A stretch of 64,000 nucleotides of DNA from Diphasiastrum complanatum (Eukaryota > Streptophyta > Lycopodiopsida > Lycopodiales > Lycopodiaceae): NCBI GenBank assembly GCA_029204225.1, contig CM055114.1:14963371-15027370 (forward strand), read 5' to 3'. Below, piece after piece: positions 33,224 to 46,354 of this stretch. A model generated the notes under the pieces. It saw only the letters and a program-made list of their open reading frames with translations. It did no database searches and was not told where the DNA came from. Numbering within the stretch: position 1 is the stretch's first letter; each line of letters begins with the position of its first letter. The translations under genes and the position numbers were made by a program.

Positions 33224-33540
33224 AATTGGGGTTCGAAAGTTGCCACATGGCAAGCCATGTAGGCCTGCCAGGTGGAAAACCATGTAGGCTTGGGACTGGC
33301 CATGTGGCAAGCCATATAGGCCTACCATAGACTTGTGTGGCTTGCCACATGGCCTACCATAGGCTTGTGTCGTAGGCCACATAGGCCTAGTATCTGCCAA
33401 GCCTATCATAGGTCATGGCAAGCCACGTAGGCTTGCCACATGGCAAATCATGCAAGCTTGGGGTTTGCCACATGGCAAGCCACGTAGGCCTACCAGAGAC
33501 TTGTGCGGCAAGCCAACCGAGCTCTGCCATGTAGGCCTGA
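32560..33540. repeat. CCACATGGCAAGCC-type minisatellite interrupted by two (GA)n tracts
   Basis: The block TTGCCACATGGCAAGCCA, then CGTAGGC(T/C)TG recurs every 25-60 bases, in places overlapping. TGCCACATGGCA is itself palindromic. (GA)n tracts at 32828-32891 and 33146-33218 lie at equivalent positions (each after AACCAGGCTCTRCCAC and TAAGC). The whole about 310-bp module has therefore been duplicated at least twice; a third copy at 33510-33568 has only a short GA tract. Confidence 0.85.
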
Positions 33541-33574
33541 GTGGACCCAGAGAGAGAGAGATAGAGAGGTAGGC

Positions 33575-33830
33575 AACAGTGGGTGATGTAGATATAGATT
33601 CTGATTCTGGTCCTGACAACACTTAGGTGTTGTTGTAAGTGATCCATTAATGATGTACATATCTTGTAATATATTTGTAAATAAAGTGTTATGGAGAAAC
33701 ACATTCAAGAACAGTGGTGATGTAGATATTGATTTTAATTCTTACAACACTTAGGTGGTGTTGTAAGTGATACTTCAATGATGTACTTATCTTGTAATAT
33801 ATTTTTAGATTAATAAACTTTGCAGATATT
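33575..33830. repeat. 134-bp direct duplication
   Basis: AACAGTGG(GT)GATGTAGATAT starts at about 33575 and again at 33709. Both copies contain ACAACACTTAGGTG(T/G)TGTTG, TAAGTGAT and TATCTTGTAATATATTT. Bases 33830-34577 hold no recognisable gene. Confidence 0.85.
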
Positions 33831-34577
33831 TTCTGCAAAAAAAAATATGAGTGTCTCTTTGTATATATTTATGTTTTAGATCTTTTTATGTAATTCAATA
33901 AATGTTCATTCTATATTTATTTTGAGGTACGAGAGCTAGTGATGAATTTATTTAATGGCGCAATCCCTTGTCTATGTGATTTAATAAATGTCAACTTATG
34001 TGAGAAGGTATAATTTTTGAAAATATAATTTTTGAAATTTATGAAAATGGTCATATGTTTCATTGAGTTGTGTGAATGGTTGAGCTTTTAATAATTGTTT
34101 CGCACTGCGTATAAAATGATTCAAATATTTCCATATTTGTAACGTTTAAAAATTTTTATGTCCATTTTAAAAAATGGACAAAGTACAAAGTCCAAAATTA
34201 ATTGATCATGTGTTTCAAGCTAGTTTTAAAGGAGTGTGAAAAATTGGCAAAATCTAGCTTGAGTACTTTACATATGCTTGTACATATGGAAATCTCACAC
34301 GTGTGGAACATGTTCCCATGTGTGAAAGTAGACATAAACATGTTAGATCTATGTTGAATTAGAGGTAATTGAAATTTAGTAGACATCAATCCATGTGTTA
34401 GTAGTTGATTAGGCCATTTTTGGCATTAGAGGCAATTTGAGCAAGTACGCATGTAAAGTCATGATTAGGCCAAAAGTAGAGTGTGATGTGGCTCGAGCTA
34501 GATTAGGCTTGTTACATTTGTCATGATGAGGTAGGATGTGTGACACTTCCCTATGTGTGGGCATGAGATCTAGTGAC

Positions 34578-35670
34578 CAATCTGTTGGAAATTAAGCCCA
34601 CACTTGTCTCCTTGGTGAATGACTATTTTTTCCTATTTTATGATTCTTCCTGCACGTTTATTGATCATCGATCTAGGGTCAGGTGAACCAAGTTTGGTTC
34701 TACGTCTGCTCATCTGATACCTGCAGGAATCGCAAACTTAGATAGCCAATTATTTGAAAAACGTCTACAACGAGCTTTCGGCTGATTTCCAGCAAAGGGT
34801 AACCAATCCTATTATAATTTCAAGTTTAGATGTTAAGTCTAATAAGTTGAAGTCATTGAAGACTTGGCCATCTTCAAGGACTTCCACAAACTTGCATTTA
34901 GAACAAGTCTGCAGATTTACATTACTTTTTCAACAGTCTGCAAAAATATACTAAGTGTCGCACAATTCGCACTTTCCCGAAAACGGTGACACTTGCCTTC
35001 GACTTCTTCCGTTCAATTATTTTGAAGAAGTCAACTTCTTCATAGTTCAAAAGTTTAACTATTTTCAACACCTTTGGCTTTTTTCGCATTTTTCCAAAAA
35101 ATTTGAAGTTTTAAGGGCACCTTCGACTTTTTCGCATTTTCTCAAAAAGTGCGAGAGAGTTACATTGTTAAGGCCATCTCGTCTTTTTGAGGACACCTTC
35201 AACTTTTTAAGGGCACCTTAAACTGTTTATGAGCACCTTCGGCTTTTCCGCAAAATCCCGAAGAGAGAGAAAAATGCCAAAGGCCGTCTATTTTGAACGA
35301 GGAACGTTCCTAGCCACTTCCCGAAATTTGTGAAGTGAGAGAAAACCACTTCACGTAAAATACGAAAGTGAGAATTTGCGACGTCCTCGTCCGCGCCAAC
35401 GTTTGTGATTTGTGACCGTATATACTATGTGCAATTGTCACAAATGCCAAATACTTCCAAGTACAACGGCTTACCTAATTAGGTGACAAACATTTAATGT
35501 AATTAATACATGGATGCAATCTATAAGTAGAGCATCCCAACACATATTAGTTGAGTCGCTCCGTCCATGAGACGTATTATTTGAGCCTCCCAGTTATGCC
35601 GTCATTATTGGTTGTAATTGCTATTCATGCTTCAGTGTAATATAACAGCAACTTGCTTTTTATCTGTGTA
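34578..35670 (+). repeat. Isolated LTR of the 8.8-kb copia family
   Basis: It begins TGTTGGAAATTAAGCCCACA and aligns along its length with the minus-strand LTR at 8817-9729. Shared landmarks include TTGATCATTGATCTAGGGTC-like, TACGTCTGCTCATCTGATAC, GTAACCAATCCTAT, TCCAAGTACAA and CTAATTAGGTGAC. No polypurine tract or primer-binding site flanks it, which fits a solo LTR left by recombination. The right edge is set where the copies stop matching. No target duplication could be confirmed. Sequence 35670-37797 has only short, unrecognised frames. Confidence 0.8.
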
Positions 35671-37795
35671 TAACGTTGGTCTAAAAAAAATACAAAAATG
35701 TTTGCAAGAAGTGATGAGTTTGTGACTGTCAAACAATCAAATATGCAACATCAAGCATTCACCATAAGCAATCACCAAGTAGGAAGGCGGAAGAAGAACA
35801 CGCAATATCACTCTATCACACTAACTTCATACTGAATGTAAAATGTAAATATAAACCCTGAACCTGATAGAGAGAGAGAAAACTTAGGAGTAGACTACTA
35901 GACTAGCCTACGACTAGTTAATAATAAAGTACATCGTGAACAATAACTAAAAAGTGTAACAATGAAGTTTATCATTGATTTCTAACAGTGACCCAACTGG
36001 CATGGAGAGTGATGATTACTTGCAATAGCTCATGATTCCAAAAGGACTTCCATAAGTATGGAAATGTTTGATAGTCTACGGCTAATAAAATGGCATACTT
36101 CCACCCTTTTATACGATTACATTAAAAAGAATTTCTCGAAAAAGTATCTAAAAAGAAACAATGCGTTCTGGATAATCCTAACCCTGATTCCCAAAACGCT
36201 ATATAAACCATGAGGGTGTGAAGAGATGCTTGAACATAGTAGATTTACTTCTCATGTAAAATTCGGTTTGACAATGTGAGATCAATATACAGAGAAGTTT
36301 AATATTGGAACTTCACTTCTGCAAGCCTTAATTGTAGTTACACTTAAAATCATAGTCACAAGATCTGAACAAAGGTCTCGCTGGCTATTAGTTTTTGTCC
36401 CTGCATGGCCATTCCAAAGTCATTCTTAAATCCATACTCTCAGAAATCTCTATGAAGTGATAGATTTTGAACATAGGTAGCGGTTAAGAGAGTTGTGAAT
36501 TTATTCACTGAAAATTAAACAACTACAACTTCTAGCTAGGATCGGACAGCAACTTATGGCAAAATTTTAGCAGTGAGATGCCCGGGCAACTCCCTGTTTG
36601 ATGATACAGGTCATAATTATTTGTTGAACCGGTTAACAATGATCAAGCTAGCAGCATCATTGGTACAAAAATCGTATCAGCAGTGAAACTTTCAAGCTAA
36701 CATCTAAGATTCATGAGAACTTCAACATCATAATATATGACATAACATCCATATGTTTCTTTGTAACACAAGCTATCACAGAAAAATTGATTCGGAGATA
36801 ATCTCCAGCTCCATCCAACCCTGCAATATATGAATTGCTATAAAGAAAGTCAAGAAATACAAATACAGTCTACAAGCTCGAGCTCTAAATTTGAATTTGT
36901 AAGTTTCCACAGAAAATATATGCTGCAGCCAGAAAGCAAAAGGAATCAACATTACATTGCGCTCGAGCGAACTTTTGCAACAGCAGAGATCTTAGCAACT
37001 AGAAGAAGCAAGTTCAATCACATCATCCAGAAGAATATGTAGCAATTGTTGGGCTAAATGTCCCAACAAATCTGTTGCCATAAAAGTTTCTGTTATGACA
37101 AGTTGGTGGGTCAAGTTCTAACCCTTTCTTATAGATACAAGTGTACCTGGACAGAGTGGAACGCACTAGACATTACACAAAATACAGATATACAATTTCC
37201 AGTTGATGCATACAACAATCAAAAACTAGAAACCTGTTCCTGAAGCTCTTACCCTTCCACACTGGCTCAATAGCCTACTGGTGCAACAGATATACTTGTC
37301 CAACTACTCAATGTGAGTAAAAGAACTCTCTCTCCTGTCGTGGCCCATTATAAATAAATGGTGATGTCTCGAGCAGTATGGACAAACACAGTTCATGTGA
37401 ACAGTGACACAGAAAACTCCTGTCATCACAGAATAGCCTGCAATAAACCAGGTTTTGACTAAGTGACTGCAAACGTTCACTTCTACCAAGTGGTGATTTT
37501 ATGGTAGTGGACAACCTAGCATGAATTCTCAAACTCTTACTGTGACAATTGTTTCCAGGAAAAAGAAATATCTTGACAACTGGGTGAGGTCCCTATCATC
37601 CCTAAAACTTTAGTCTCAATATTTGAATGCAAAGTAAAATCATCCCATTATATGTCAACCATGTAAATCCCAATCCTTGGCTGCACCTGCTGCAACACAA
37701 TTGAACACTGGCTGCAAATTTGTTCCTGCATTATTGATTAAGAAAGAGTTATTAACATTTGGCAGCACCAAAAAAAAAACTAAACGAACAAGAAC

Positions 37796-37797
<2 letters not shown>

Positions 37798-37827
<30 letters not shown>
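37798..37827. repeat. (CT)n microsatellite
   Basis: About 15 CT units. No gene was recognised in the surrounding 37.5-40.8 kb on either strand, although the region is lower in repeats and belongs to the zone downstream of the CID7-like exons. Confidence 0.95.
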
Positions 37828-37833
<6 letters not shown>

Positions 37834-38123
37834 GCAATCCCCTGAGCTCCGCCCATAACGAGAGATTAGTATCTATTTGGGCAAAGACTTGACTTTTGTA
37901 CGGGTGGAAGAATGTAAAAAGGCCCTCCATAAAGCTACAGCCACAGGGCGACTCCTAATTCACAGAGATGGCTGTATGCATTTCAATGAAAGCAAATCAA
38001 CTTCTAAATCTAACATAACTAAGATAGAGATCGTGAGCTAGTGGTAGGATATTAAGATAGAGATAATGAGGGTTGTCCAGTTGACCTTGTAAATGGTTGC
38101 ATTTCTACACCATATATTCCTAG

Positions 38124-38125
<2 letters not shown>

Positions 38126-38201
<76 letters not shown>
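38126..38201. repeat. (CT)n microsatellite
   Basis: About 37 CT units without interruption, inside the presumed last visible intron or 3' flank of the CID7-like gene. Confidence 0.97.
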
Positions 38202-38202
<1 letters not shown>

Positions 38203-38480
38203 GGTTATAAAATGGATAGAGGTACATACCCTTTCAATGTATGAAAATATTTCCAGGCCTTAAAGGAGAGTGGTGTCCTGTGTGCCCCCTGTTGACAAAG
38301 CATGAACTGCAAGGCAAAAAGGCAGATGATAAATGCGAGGAACTTTTTGAGACCTGCAAATGATCACATCAATGCCCTACATTTACCTTTACAGAATAAA
38401 ATCTGTGCATTGACAGACCAGGCGAACAAAAACATGCAGCCATTAAACAACATATCTTTGTACTAAAGCATTGAAAATTT

Positions 38481-38530
38481 CCAAAATGGCATATATTATA
38501 TTGAATCTAATATAATATATGCCATTTTGG
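38481..38530. repeat. Perfect 22-bp hairpin with 6-base loop
   Basis: CCAAAATGGCATATATTATATT (38481-38502, given here only for its length of 22) is exactly mirrored at 38509-38530 around GAATCT. It may be a small foldback element. Confidence 0.85.
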
Positions 38531-40851
38531 CTCTATTGCCATTTAAAAAACATGCTTTACAACTCTTCTTCACCAGAAGAAATCTCTTCAGAAAGTCTTT
38601 TATGTTGAGGAATTTTAGCAAGAATGTTATTGATTCAGACATATATAGTTAGTTATGCAATAACCAACTTGCTACAAGCTACCACTCAGTCAACAATAAG
38701 AAGAAAGCAGCAATTCACATGAAGCACAGAAGAAAAATTCATAGTAGTAACAATTTCACCTGTAGAAAAGTGAGACTTGATTCGTAAAGAAGCAAGAAAT
38801 TAATGGTGTAATCTAAGCAGATCAATCTCTAAGATATCAAAGTTGTATTCAGAGTCCCGTAGTTGCACAGAAATGCGTTCCTGGGAAAAAAACGTTTCTA
38901 GAAACGCGTTTCTCAGAATCACTATTGCCTTGCAGGTTATACTAAACCGTGCCTTTCTTAGTTCTCCCTCAAAGAAACTCATATCTCTATCAGTAAAAGC
39001 TACCAAACTAGGACCCATCGATGGTATTTAAAGTTTCCAACTAAAGTTTCCAGCCCCTCATGAGGGTTGGGGCACCCATGACTTATGGTCTCCTTTGTGG
39101 AAATGCAGTTGGATCCTAGATGTTTTAACAATGGTTCAAATGGGATTTAAACGATTAACATATTTTTGGTTCCAAATGCAGCTAATTAAGGCCCTGACTG
39201 CCAAACCAACTGAAAAAGCCAATAAACCCTTACTAGACATTGTAATTCTTCCCTATTTAACATAATCAATGTTGTCAACATTTGATTGAGTCATGACAGC
39301 TTGTGATTGAATGTGAATAGCCACATCAAGTTTTTGATGATGATCCTGCAGCAAAGGTTGATGAACAATCACATCAATGAGATTCTCCCTTATGGTCTCT
39401 TCATTAGGTCTAGCTGAACCTGAGAATGGTAACTAGCAGGAATGAGAGTACTCTAGAAGTTTAAGCCAATTGGCATCATAGGCCTCATTGGACCCAATAG
39501 TAGCTCTACATGAATTGACAAAAAAGATATCAAAAGTAACACGACAAGCCGTTCTGAATTTTTATCCTTGACAGAATCCAACATGGATTGATGCACCTAA
39601 ATTGGACCACATTGTACCCAAAACATTCGGCAAACTACATAAATGTACTGCCCTTAATTAATGCTTTAATTTGATACCCGTATTGCCCAAAAAAAAGAAC
39701 CCATTTATGAAAAACGCTCCCCCACGATCCAGAAACGTGTCTTTCAACATGTTTCTGGACGCGTTTGTAGAAACGCAATGCAACTATGATTCAGACTGTA
39801 GAATACAAGAATTTCTTGGATTCTGGAGGCAAACTTTGAGAAGCTACAGGAACCTTCCAAACAACCTTCCCAATTATACTCAGATATCAATGATCAAAAG
39901 ACTCCAAATGAAGACAGGCCAGAGCAAGAATTAGAGGTAATAAACGAAAGGGTCCAAAGGTTTCATACCTGCATTCTAATAACAGACATAGGTAAACTAG
40001 ATTCAAATAGAGTAGATTTGAATCAAGATCTGAATATTTGAAAAGCTTTTTGAAACATAATGTATTTTTAAACAAAGACTTTCACAAGAGGCCTTAAATT
40101 TATTTCTCAGACAATCCCTGCCTTCCAAAAGATAGCCAATGACATCTGATACTTGCAAACTTATCCAAAAAAGTTCTGATTTCCAGTTAAGAGTAAAAAA
40201 AAGTTTCAAATCTTGCATCATATAAAAAAGATCTGAAAAGATTAGAAATGCTTCATATTAAGATTCGTTGTCACTATAATACAGAAATGAAAAAAATCAA
40301 GGATTTCATACATTACCATCTTTCGGGTATATCTATTTTCTCAAGCCTACTGTCACAGGCTGCCACAAACTTATCAGAAGTCCTGATTTTTTTCACGCAA
40401 CAATCTCTACCAAGTTCCCAAATCAGGTTTCAACTCTTCTTGAAAATGTCTAGGTTTTTTAACTCTTTCCACTTCCCACTTCTACCCGCTATTATGCCAT
40501 TTCGGAAAACAGGTGCAAAAATTATTGACACTTGTCATCCTTAACACTACTACAACTTATTCCAAACTGCCAATTCCTAGTTCTTTTTAATTAGAAAATT
40601 TCCCAGCTAAAGCCAGATGCCTCCAAAAACTCATTTTCTGGATATCTACAATATACAGGCAACTAAAAAATCAACTAAGACATCCATGTGGATTGAATGC
40701 AAACACGTCAAAAGTCCGGTAACCCATTTCAACAACGTTTTTGGAGGTTAGAATTCAACGTGTGCTGATACAAAATTCTAATGTAGCAATACAGAAAAGT
40801 TCTTTCAACTTAAGTTAACCCATGTCAACAAATGTACTAATCGTAGCTTAC

Positions 40852-43774
40852 TTTTGCCGCCCGACAATATCGCCAGCCTTGATATGCCCCAGCTTCAATT
40901 GCTCACTATGCCACTGGCCTTTAGCATTCAACTCTGTTGCAAGTGTCTCTTTGCCTGCAATATGAGCCTGTCTAGCCTGCTAGACAGCAGCAATGTCATG
41001 ATGAAACTCATGATCTGGTTGCAGAGCAAGTTCATGAAGTAAACCTTTGATACACAGACAGGTTCACGACTAGAGTTTTTTTCTCAAAATAGAGAGTTGT
41101 CCATAGAAAGCATATAGTGATTTCAGAATTTTGAAGTAGAAACTTTGTTTGAGAAGCATGATTTGAGTCTCGCCGACAGCCACTTAAACTTGTTACATTG
41201 ATGTGACATGTCACATCAGTAAAGGAGCACACAAAAGTATATGCACAGGCTTAGGTTTGATAGTGAACTGGATCAACCTCAACATGAACAAGGTAACTTT
41301 CATTCTCTTCTAGCATCTAAAAAAATTATCATACTTTTCAAGTTAGCAAAATGAACTTTGACCAGATCAAGGAGTAAAGCGTTCCAATTGAATTTGTAGG
41401 CAGATTCCAATTCAATCATGCCTGTGACTGCCTGCCTTTCAATGAAGTAGTGAAACAACACATTTAGGAAAAATCACTCTTCTATTAATACAACATTTCA
41501 TCGGGCTTCAATCCAAGTGAATACATGTTCATAGTAGACATTACTCATCCGAGCATGATCAGGTTCTTTGTGTTGCTTCTCCGAATAGACACCAGCTGTA
41601 GTACAAAAAGCACAATAATAAATGAAGATTAATAAAAGTCAGTAACCATACTAGCTTTACAGTTTAGCATAACAAACCACAAGAGCAAGTGTTCCTCATC
41701 ATGTCAAAAAGACTACATATTGGCATCCAAACTCTGGTTGCAATCATTCTAGCTCAACAGAAAGATAGCAATTGGCAGCAAGAACTTTTACAATAAAGCT
41801 GTGAAATAATCATAAGTTTTGATGCTTCTAATGGATGGGAAAACCTTCTGTATTTTGATCACATTAACTTAAAAGAAAACTTGAACAACAGATTTCATAC
41901 GTTAGTATACCCGAGTGATCATCTAAAAATGATCTTCATGCTTGTGCAATTATGTGTAATGCTTCCCTCATGTTGAAATGAAAATCATTCCAATATGTAC
42001 ATGTTCTAGAGATTGTTTTGATCTTTTCTGTGACTTTGAATATATAATTTTCACATTTGTTCATCTTACAAATTTTAGTGGTATTTTGGTTTGAGGCATA
42101 TTTTCGTAACTCGTAACTCAGTATCTGAAGATCAGTAAGAATAGTTCACAAGTCCATATTTTGCCAGTTGACAGGAGTTGGACAACTCAAAGCTGATCCC
42201 TTCCAACTTCACTTCCATTTCCCTGGCTTGATATTTTTGAGAAGTGAAACATCTTGGTACTTACTGGCACCCAAATAATATGAGTGGCACTCCAATCACA
42301 TAATCAAGGAGCAAGGGTAAGCCAAGATAACAACAAAAAATGCTACAAATTATAGGTAATACAAGGATCATACCAACAGCATCTCCTGTCACAAACCAGG
42401 ATTGTCGTCCCATTCTTGAAAGCTCTCCAATGATATTTTGACCTACTCGTTCCTGACTAGAGACTCTTGAGTCTAAGATGAGATTTCCCTCTCCAGAGCT
42501 GTGTGAAGGCTTCAGTGGACCAGAGAATATATCCATGCCTCTCTTCCCCTCCTGTTGCCAATATAAACTAGAAAATTCTGCACAATTGTTTGTATTTAAA
42601 GGCCGATAATCTGCATCCTCATGATGTTGTGAATGCCCATTCACCAAAGTAAAACTTGACGGCGATGGAATACTAGTTACAGACATGTAGGGCGCAGCCG
42701 CAGCAGATAATTGAGACTGTCGTGGCGGGGTTCTATCTTGCAGCTACAAAAGTAAAGTACCCTTAGTTGTTACATGGAAAAGAAAAAACACAGCGTGTTG
42801 CCAAGAGAAGAGGATATTTCTAGCAAGTTCCAGCTTCAAATTTATTAAGATTGAAGCACAAAACATATAAGTTACGCTTTATAACTTACAAAAAAAAGCT
42901 CATTGTAGCTTACTTCAACTTGACTCAGCGTCTTGACAGTGAGACCAAGATCACCACCATAAGAGAATAGAATTTGAGCCAGACTCTCAACTGCAAAATT
43001 AGGAAACTTAGCAGCAAGGAGATCAAGAGATTGCGCTGGTCCAAGATCACTGAGAGTAGACTTCTTTGTTATATCCTTATGAAATCCCACTTGTAAATCA
43101 CTTCCCAAAGAGGGTTTGATGGCTCTTTGAGAGAGAGAGGTTTGATTGATCAATGCAGATCGTTGAGGCTTAAACCCATAGGAGCTATTATTACTAGAGG
43201 AGTTGTAGGGTGTATAACTAGTGCTTCCTGCAAGAGAAGTGTTACATTTTAATGGAAGTTGCCAAAGACTCTGCTCAGTAGTTTCAACATAGCCTTGTTC
43301 GCTTTTGTAACTGCATGGTTGATCAATATCACCAGTATCGTTTCCGTAGTCAACCAACTCAGAAGAATGTGGCTGCTCATAGCGAACAGTAGCTTCCATC
43401 GAAACATCAAAGTCAGGCAGGATGTCGTCTGGAAGCTGGGCACGCACATACTGGCGATACTCATCATCTGATATATCTGAATCGGCAGAAGTTTTCCTTT
43501 CGAAGTGATTGATAATTGTAGACTTGATCAATGACGAGGAGTTTTCACTAGTTGCATTGCCTACTTTTGATGAGGAAGGAACAAACTCTTCTGCATTGGG
43601 GTTGAGGCTCAAGCTTCCAAACCTCACGAAAGATGAAGTGGCAGAGGAGATTTTAGGATGTATACCAACTGGCACGTAGCTCTGAGCTCCTTGCCCAGAA
43701 AAAATAGTTTGCACAGGCACAGACAAGGCAGAAGGTGAGACAGCATGAGTTTCTGACATTACGCTAGCCATCAT
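40852..43774 (-). CDS. CID7: CID7-like polyadenylate-binding-protein-interacting protein (N-terminal 475 residues, 3' end not found)
   Basis: The product should bind the MLLE domain of poly(A)-binding protein and act in cytoplasmic mRNA control. Coding exons are 43774-42914, 42743-42374, 41595-41525 and 40976-40852. All have GT...AG junctions and joined phases (0, 1, 0). The ATG at 43774 is preceded by an in-frame stop nine codons upstream. PAM2 is at residues 55-67 (LSLNPNAEEFVPS). DDEYRQYVRAQLPDDILPDF (103-122) is the conserved CID7 block. A CUE domain spans 248-287 (LDLLAAKFPNFAVESLAQIL). WFVTGDAV, VYSEKQHKEPDHARMSNVYY and ARQAHIAGKETLATELNAKG match the linker and helix before the Smr domain of CID7. 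Exon 4 ends in phase 2 at a good donor (AA|GTAAGC). The Smr nuclease-like domain that closes CID7 was not found within the window. Confidence 0.85.
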
Positions 43775-46330
43775 AGTCGACTGAGCTTCAGTGCTTGCTT
43801 ACTGCAAGACTAGCCTTTGACAAATATGAGCAATCGCAATTTCCTTTTTGTGCACGAACTTCAGCCTTCAAGACTTGCGCACCACCCTTAAAAGACACAG
43901 GCTACTAGGTCTTTATCATCTTTCTTATTCTTCTTAAAAGCACATTATGGGCACTTTTTTCATCTCCAGCCCAAACGAATTTGATATGTGAATCCAGTAT
44001 AGTCCGGCTGCCCGTATCCTGCACAACGAAAAAAAAGGCATTGGGACAAAGGCCTTATCTTCTTCTACTTACCACACATTTTACAAACGAAAAGGCAAGG
44101 AAACACATGATGGCTGATGTTTATTAGCCACACCATCTATCCTACGAACGCAAAAGAAGGGTAAAGTTTATTGCAAACATCAACCCTGAAAATTTTACAT
44201 GCTAAAGAAAGGATTATGAAAATGTAAAATGTTGGCATCGACTTTAATCCACCGGAAAGATCTGCATAAATTTCAGACGCACACTCTATCTTTAACTGAC
44301 TGTCTCTAGCACCCATATAAGAGGATAACAAAGTCAATTTTCATGAAACCAATGTTTTCAACAAACTGAATAGAGTTTATCATTGTGGTTGTAAAATGAG
44401 AAAAATAGAAGATCACCACCAGAAAGAAATACAAAATTCTTGACCAAGTCCTGTAGATTTTCCCCAACACTGAATGAGCTATGCATTATAAAGCTGTAGC
44501 AATATGTCTTGGCACTTACACTTACATACGAAGCACATACTCTGTATGCCTCTCTGCATACAAATCACCATAATTCATGGCAATCTCTCGCTTATATGAG
44601 TTTACCTACTCAATCCAACTAGAGCAAAAATCAATGAACAGCACAAATCAAGCGTCTATACCTTTGGGTAAAGTCTGACATAGTTGATATCAAGACAGAA
44701 TACTCAGGCTTTAGACTGTACTCCTTCAGCTACATTGCTAGCTGAGGGCTAAGGAGCAACATTGTCCCTACCGTGGGCATCATACTAAACATGAAGCCAA
44801 GAGCTAGTAAAATACAAGGCTGGGCAGTTGAAACCGAAGCTTTTAAGGCCTTAAAAGCCCTATAAAACATAGGGCATTCACCTTCTTTCGTTAAGCACTG
44901 AGTGACAAGTAGACGTGGGTCTGACAAGGTTTGGACAAGTACAGGCTCAAACGGTGGTAGAATTAGAGTAGCTGACCCGTGTCAATGAAGGGTTATTTAA
45001 CAGTTGATAATAAGTAGAGATAGGGGGTAGGTTGACACTGCGGCAAAAATTCATCATCTTGGTGCTCCAAGCTTGATGAGATAAAATAATAAAAACAGTA
45101 CCTTCCGTGATGTCTTGATGAAATGACATAAGCGATTCAATGGGGTAACAATGTTGGTGCAACTTCGATTTTTATTTTCACCTTCAAAACCACATGTTAC
45201 TGCAAACTTAAATTATTTTGACAATTTTGGAACTGGCTGTTTCAGCCACCACTTGAAATATGGGCATAATTCAAACAACAAAGATTTGCAAACCCAAATA
45301 CTCAAGCAAAATGACTGCACTATGGAGGTTAATTCGTGGATCGGACATTGATTCATTTGCCAAACCATTCGATTAAGCAAGGATGTTCGCACCAGTCACC
45401 ATGGTAGCGCAATTTGAAACTCCCAATAAAATCAACAGGACTACGGGTTTAATCAATGTTACCAGTAGCGAACATACCAAAACGTATGACTTCCACTGCA
45501 AGAGCTCAATGCTAAATCTAAAATTCCATATTAGTAAAGAAAATACCTTAGATTAAAACCAGAAACCCATGTCGCATTCAAACAGCCTCTTCTCTTAAAG
45601 AGTCAAGGAAATAAGGAACATCTATCTATTAGATGGTAAAACCAAGAACAGTAATCCAAGACATTCAACGACAAGTCAAATCCTTGCTTGGCTAAAGTTA
45701 TTGTCCTCTACGATCAGCAATTTGGGCTCTTGCTCAACGCACCCACGGTAAGAGCCAAATCAAATTGAGGTAACCGCATACAAATAGATAATCTCTGAGC
45801 ATTCAGACAGGAAGGTTACTATAAGCAGCTTAAAAACCACATTTTCTAGCACCTGATTTCATTCCTGATCCTTAACAGAAGAAATCAATTGCGAAAAGTC
45901 ATCCTAGCAAAATCAGAACAAAATCCACAAAACCACAGCACTGTTTGTGGGCATATTCTGACAAAGCACAAAACCAGTAGCGCTTTAGAGCAATCACATC
46001 AAACCCGACGCTTTCAACAGGGGCTTCAAACAGAATCGGAAGAAAAAGCGGAAAAGAACAGAGGGTTGGATGAGAAAGAAGGATAAGGGAGTACAGAAAG
46101 AGCGATGAATTGCCGAATTGAGCTGGGTTTGTGCACCGGATTCTGGGTGGGCGAGTGAGGCAAGCGATGCAATAAGATCAGATGGCAGATGCCCACCTCC
46201 TCGCCACACAAACACACACAGACAGACAGAGACAGAGAGGGCGAGATGCCGCTCAGGCGATCGATCTCTCGCGATCGCAGCGAAGGCGGAGGAGGAGGAG
46301 GAGGAAGAAAAAGAGAGCAAAAAAATAAAG
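43775..46330 (-). other. 5' untranslated region with a long leader intron of the CID7-like gene
   Basis: Transcription probably starts near 46325. The first leader exon is strongly pyrimidine-rich on the minus strand (CTTCTTCCTCCTCC-type, about 46330-46180). A good acceptor, TCGTTGTGCAG, ends at about 44020, so the second exon carries about 245 bases of leader before the ATG at 43774. The leader-intron donor is not certain; candidates lie between 46190 and 45850. Leader introns are common in plant housekeeping genes. The frames seen in the CT-rich leader are composition effects. Confidence 0.55.
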
Positions 46331-46354
46331 GGCGAAGGGGGGAAGGAGAAGAAG

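Noticed and set aside
34570-35745. CAATC target duplication around the 34.6-kb LTR
   Set aside because: The second CAATC lies about 70 bases beyond the point where LTR similarity ends and is not preceded by a CA terminus.
37655-37690. Possible Smr-domain exon (GATTTACATGG, DLHG in one minus-strand frame) of the CID7-like gene
   Set aside because: The next codon is a stop, the surrounding frame does not continue the Smr pattern, and no acceptor gives the required phase.
40980-40990. In-frame TAG before the ARQAHIAGKE segment of the CID7-like gene, suggesting a pseudogene
   Set aside because: The TAG lies in the intron: the acceptor CTAGCAG ends at 40977, and the joined exons restore the expected YYEH-ARQA sequence without gaps.
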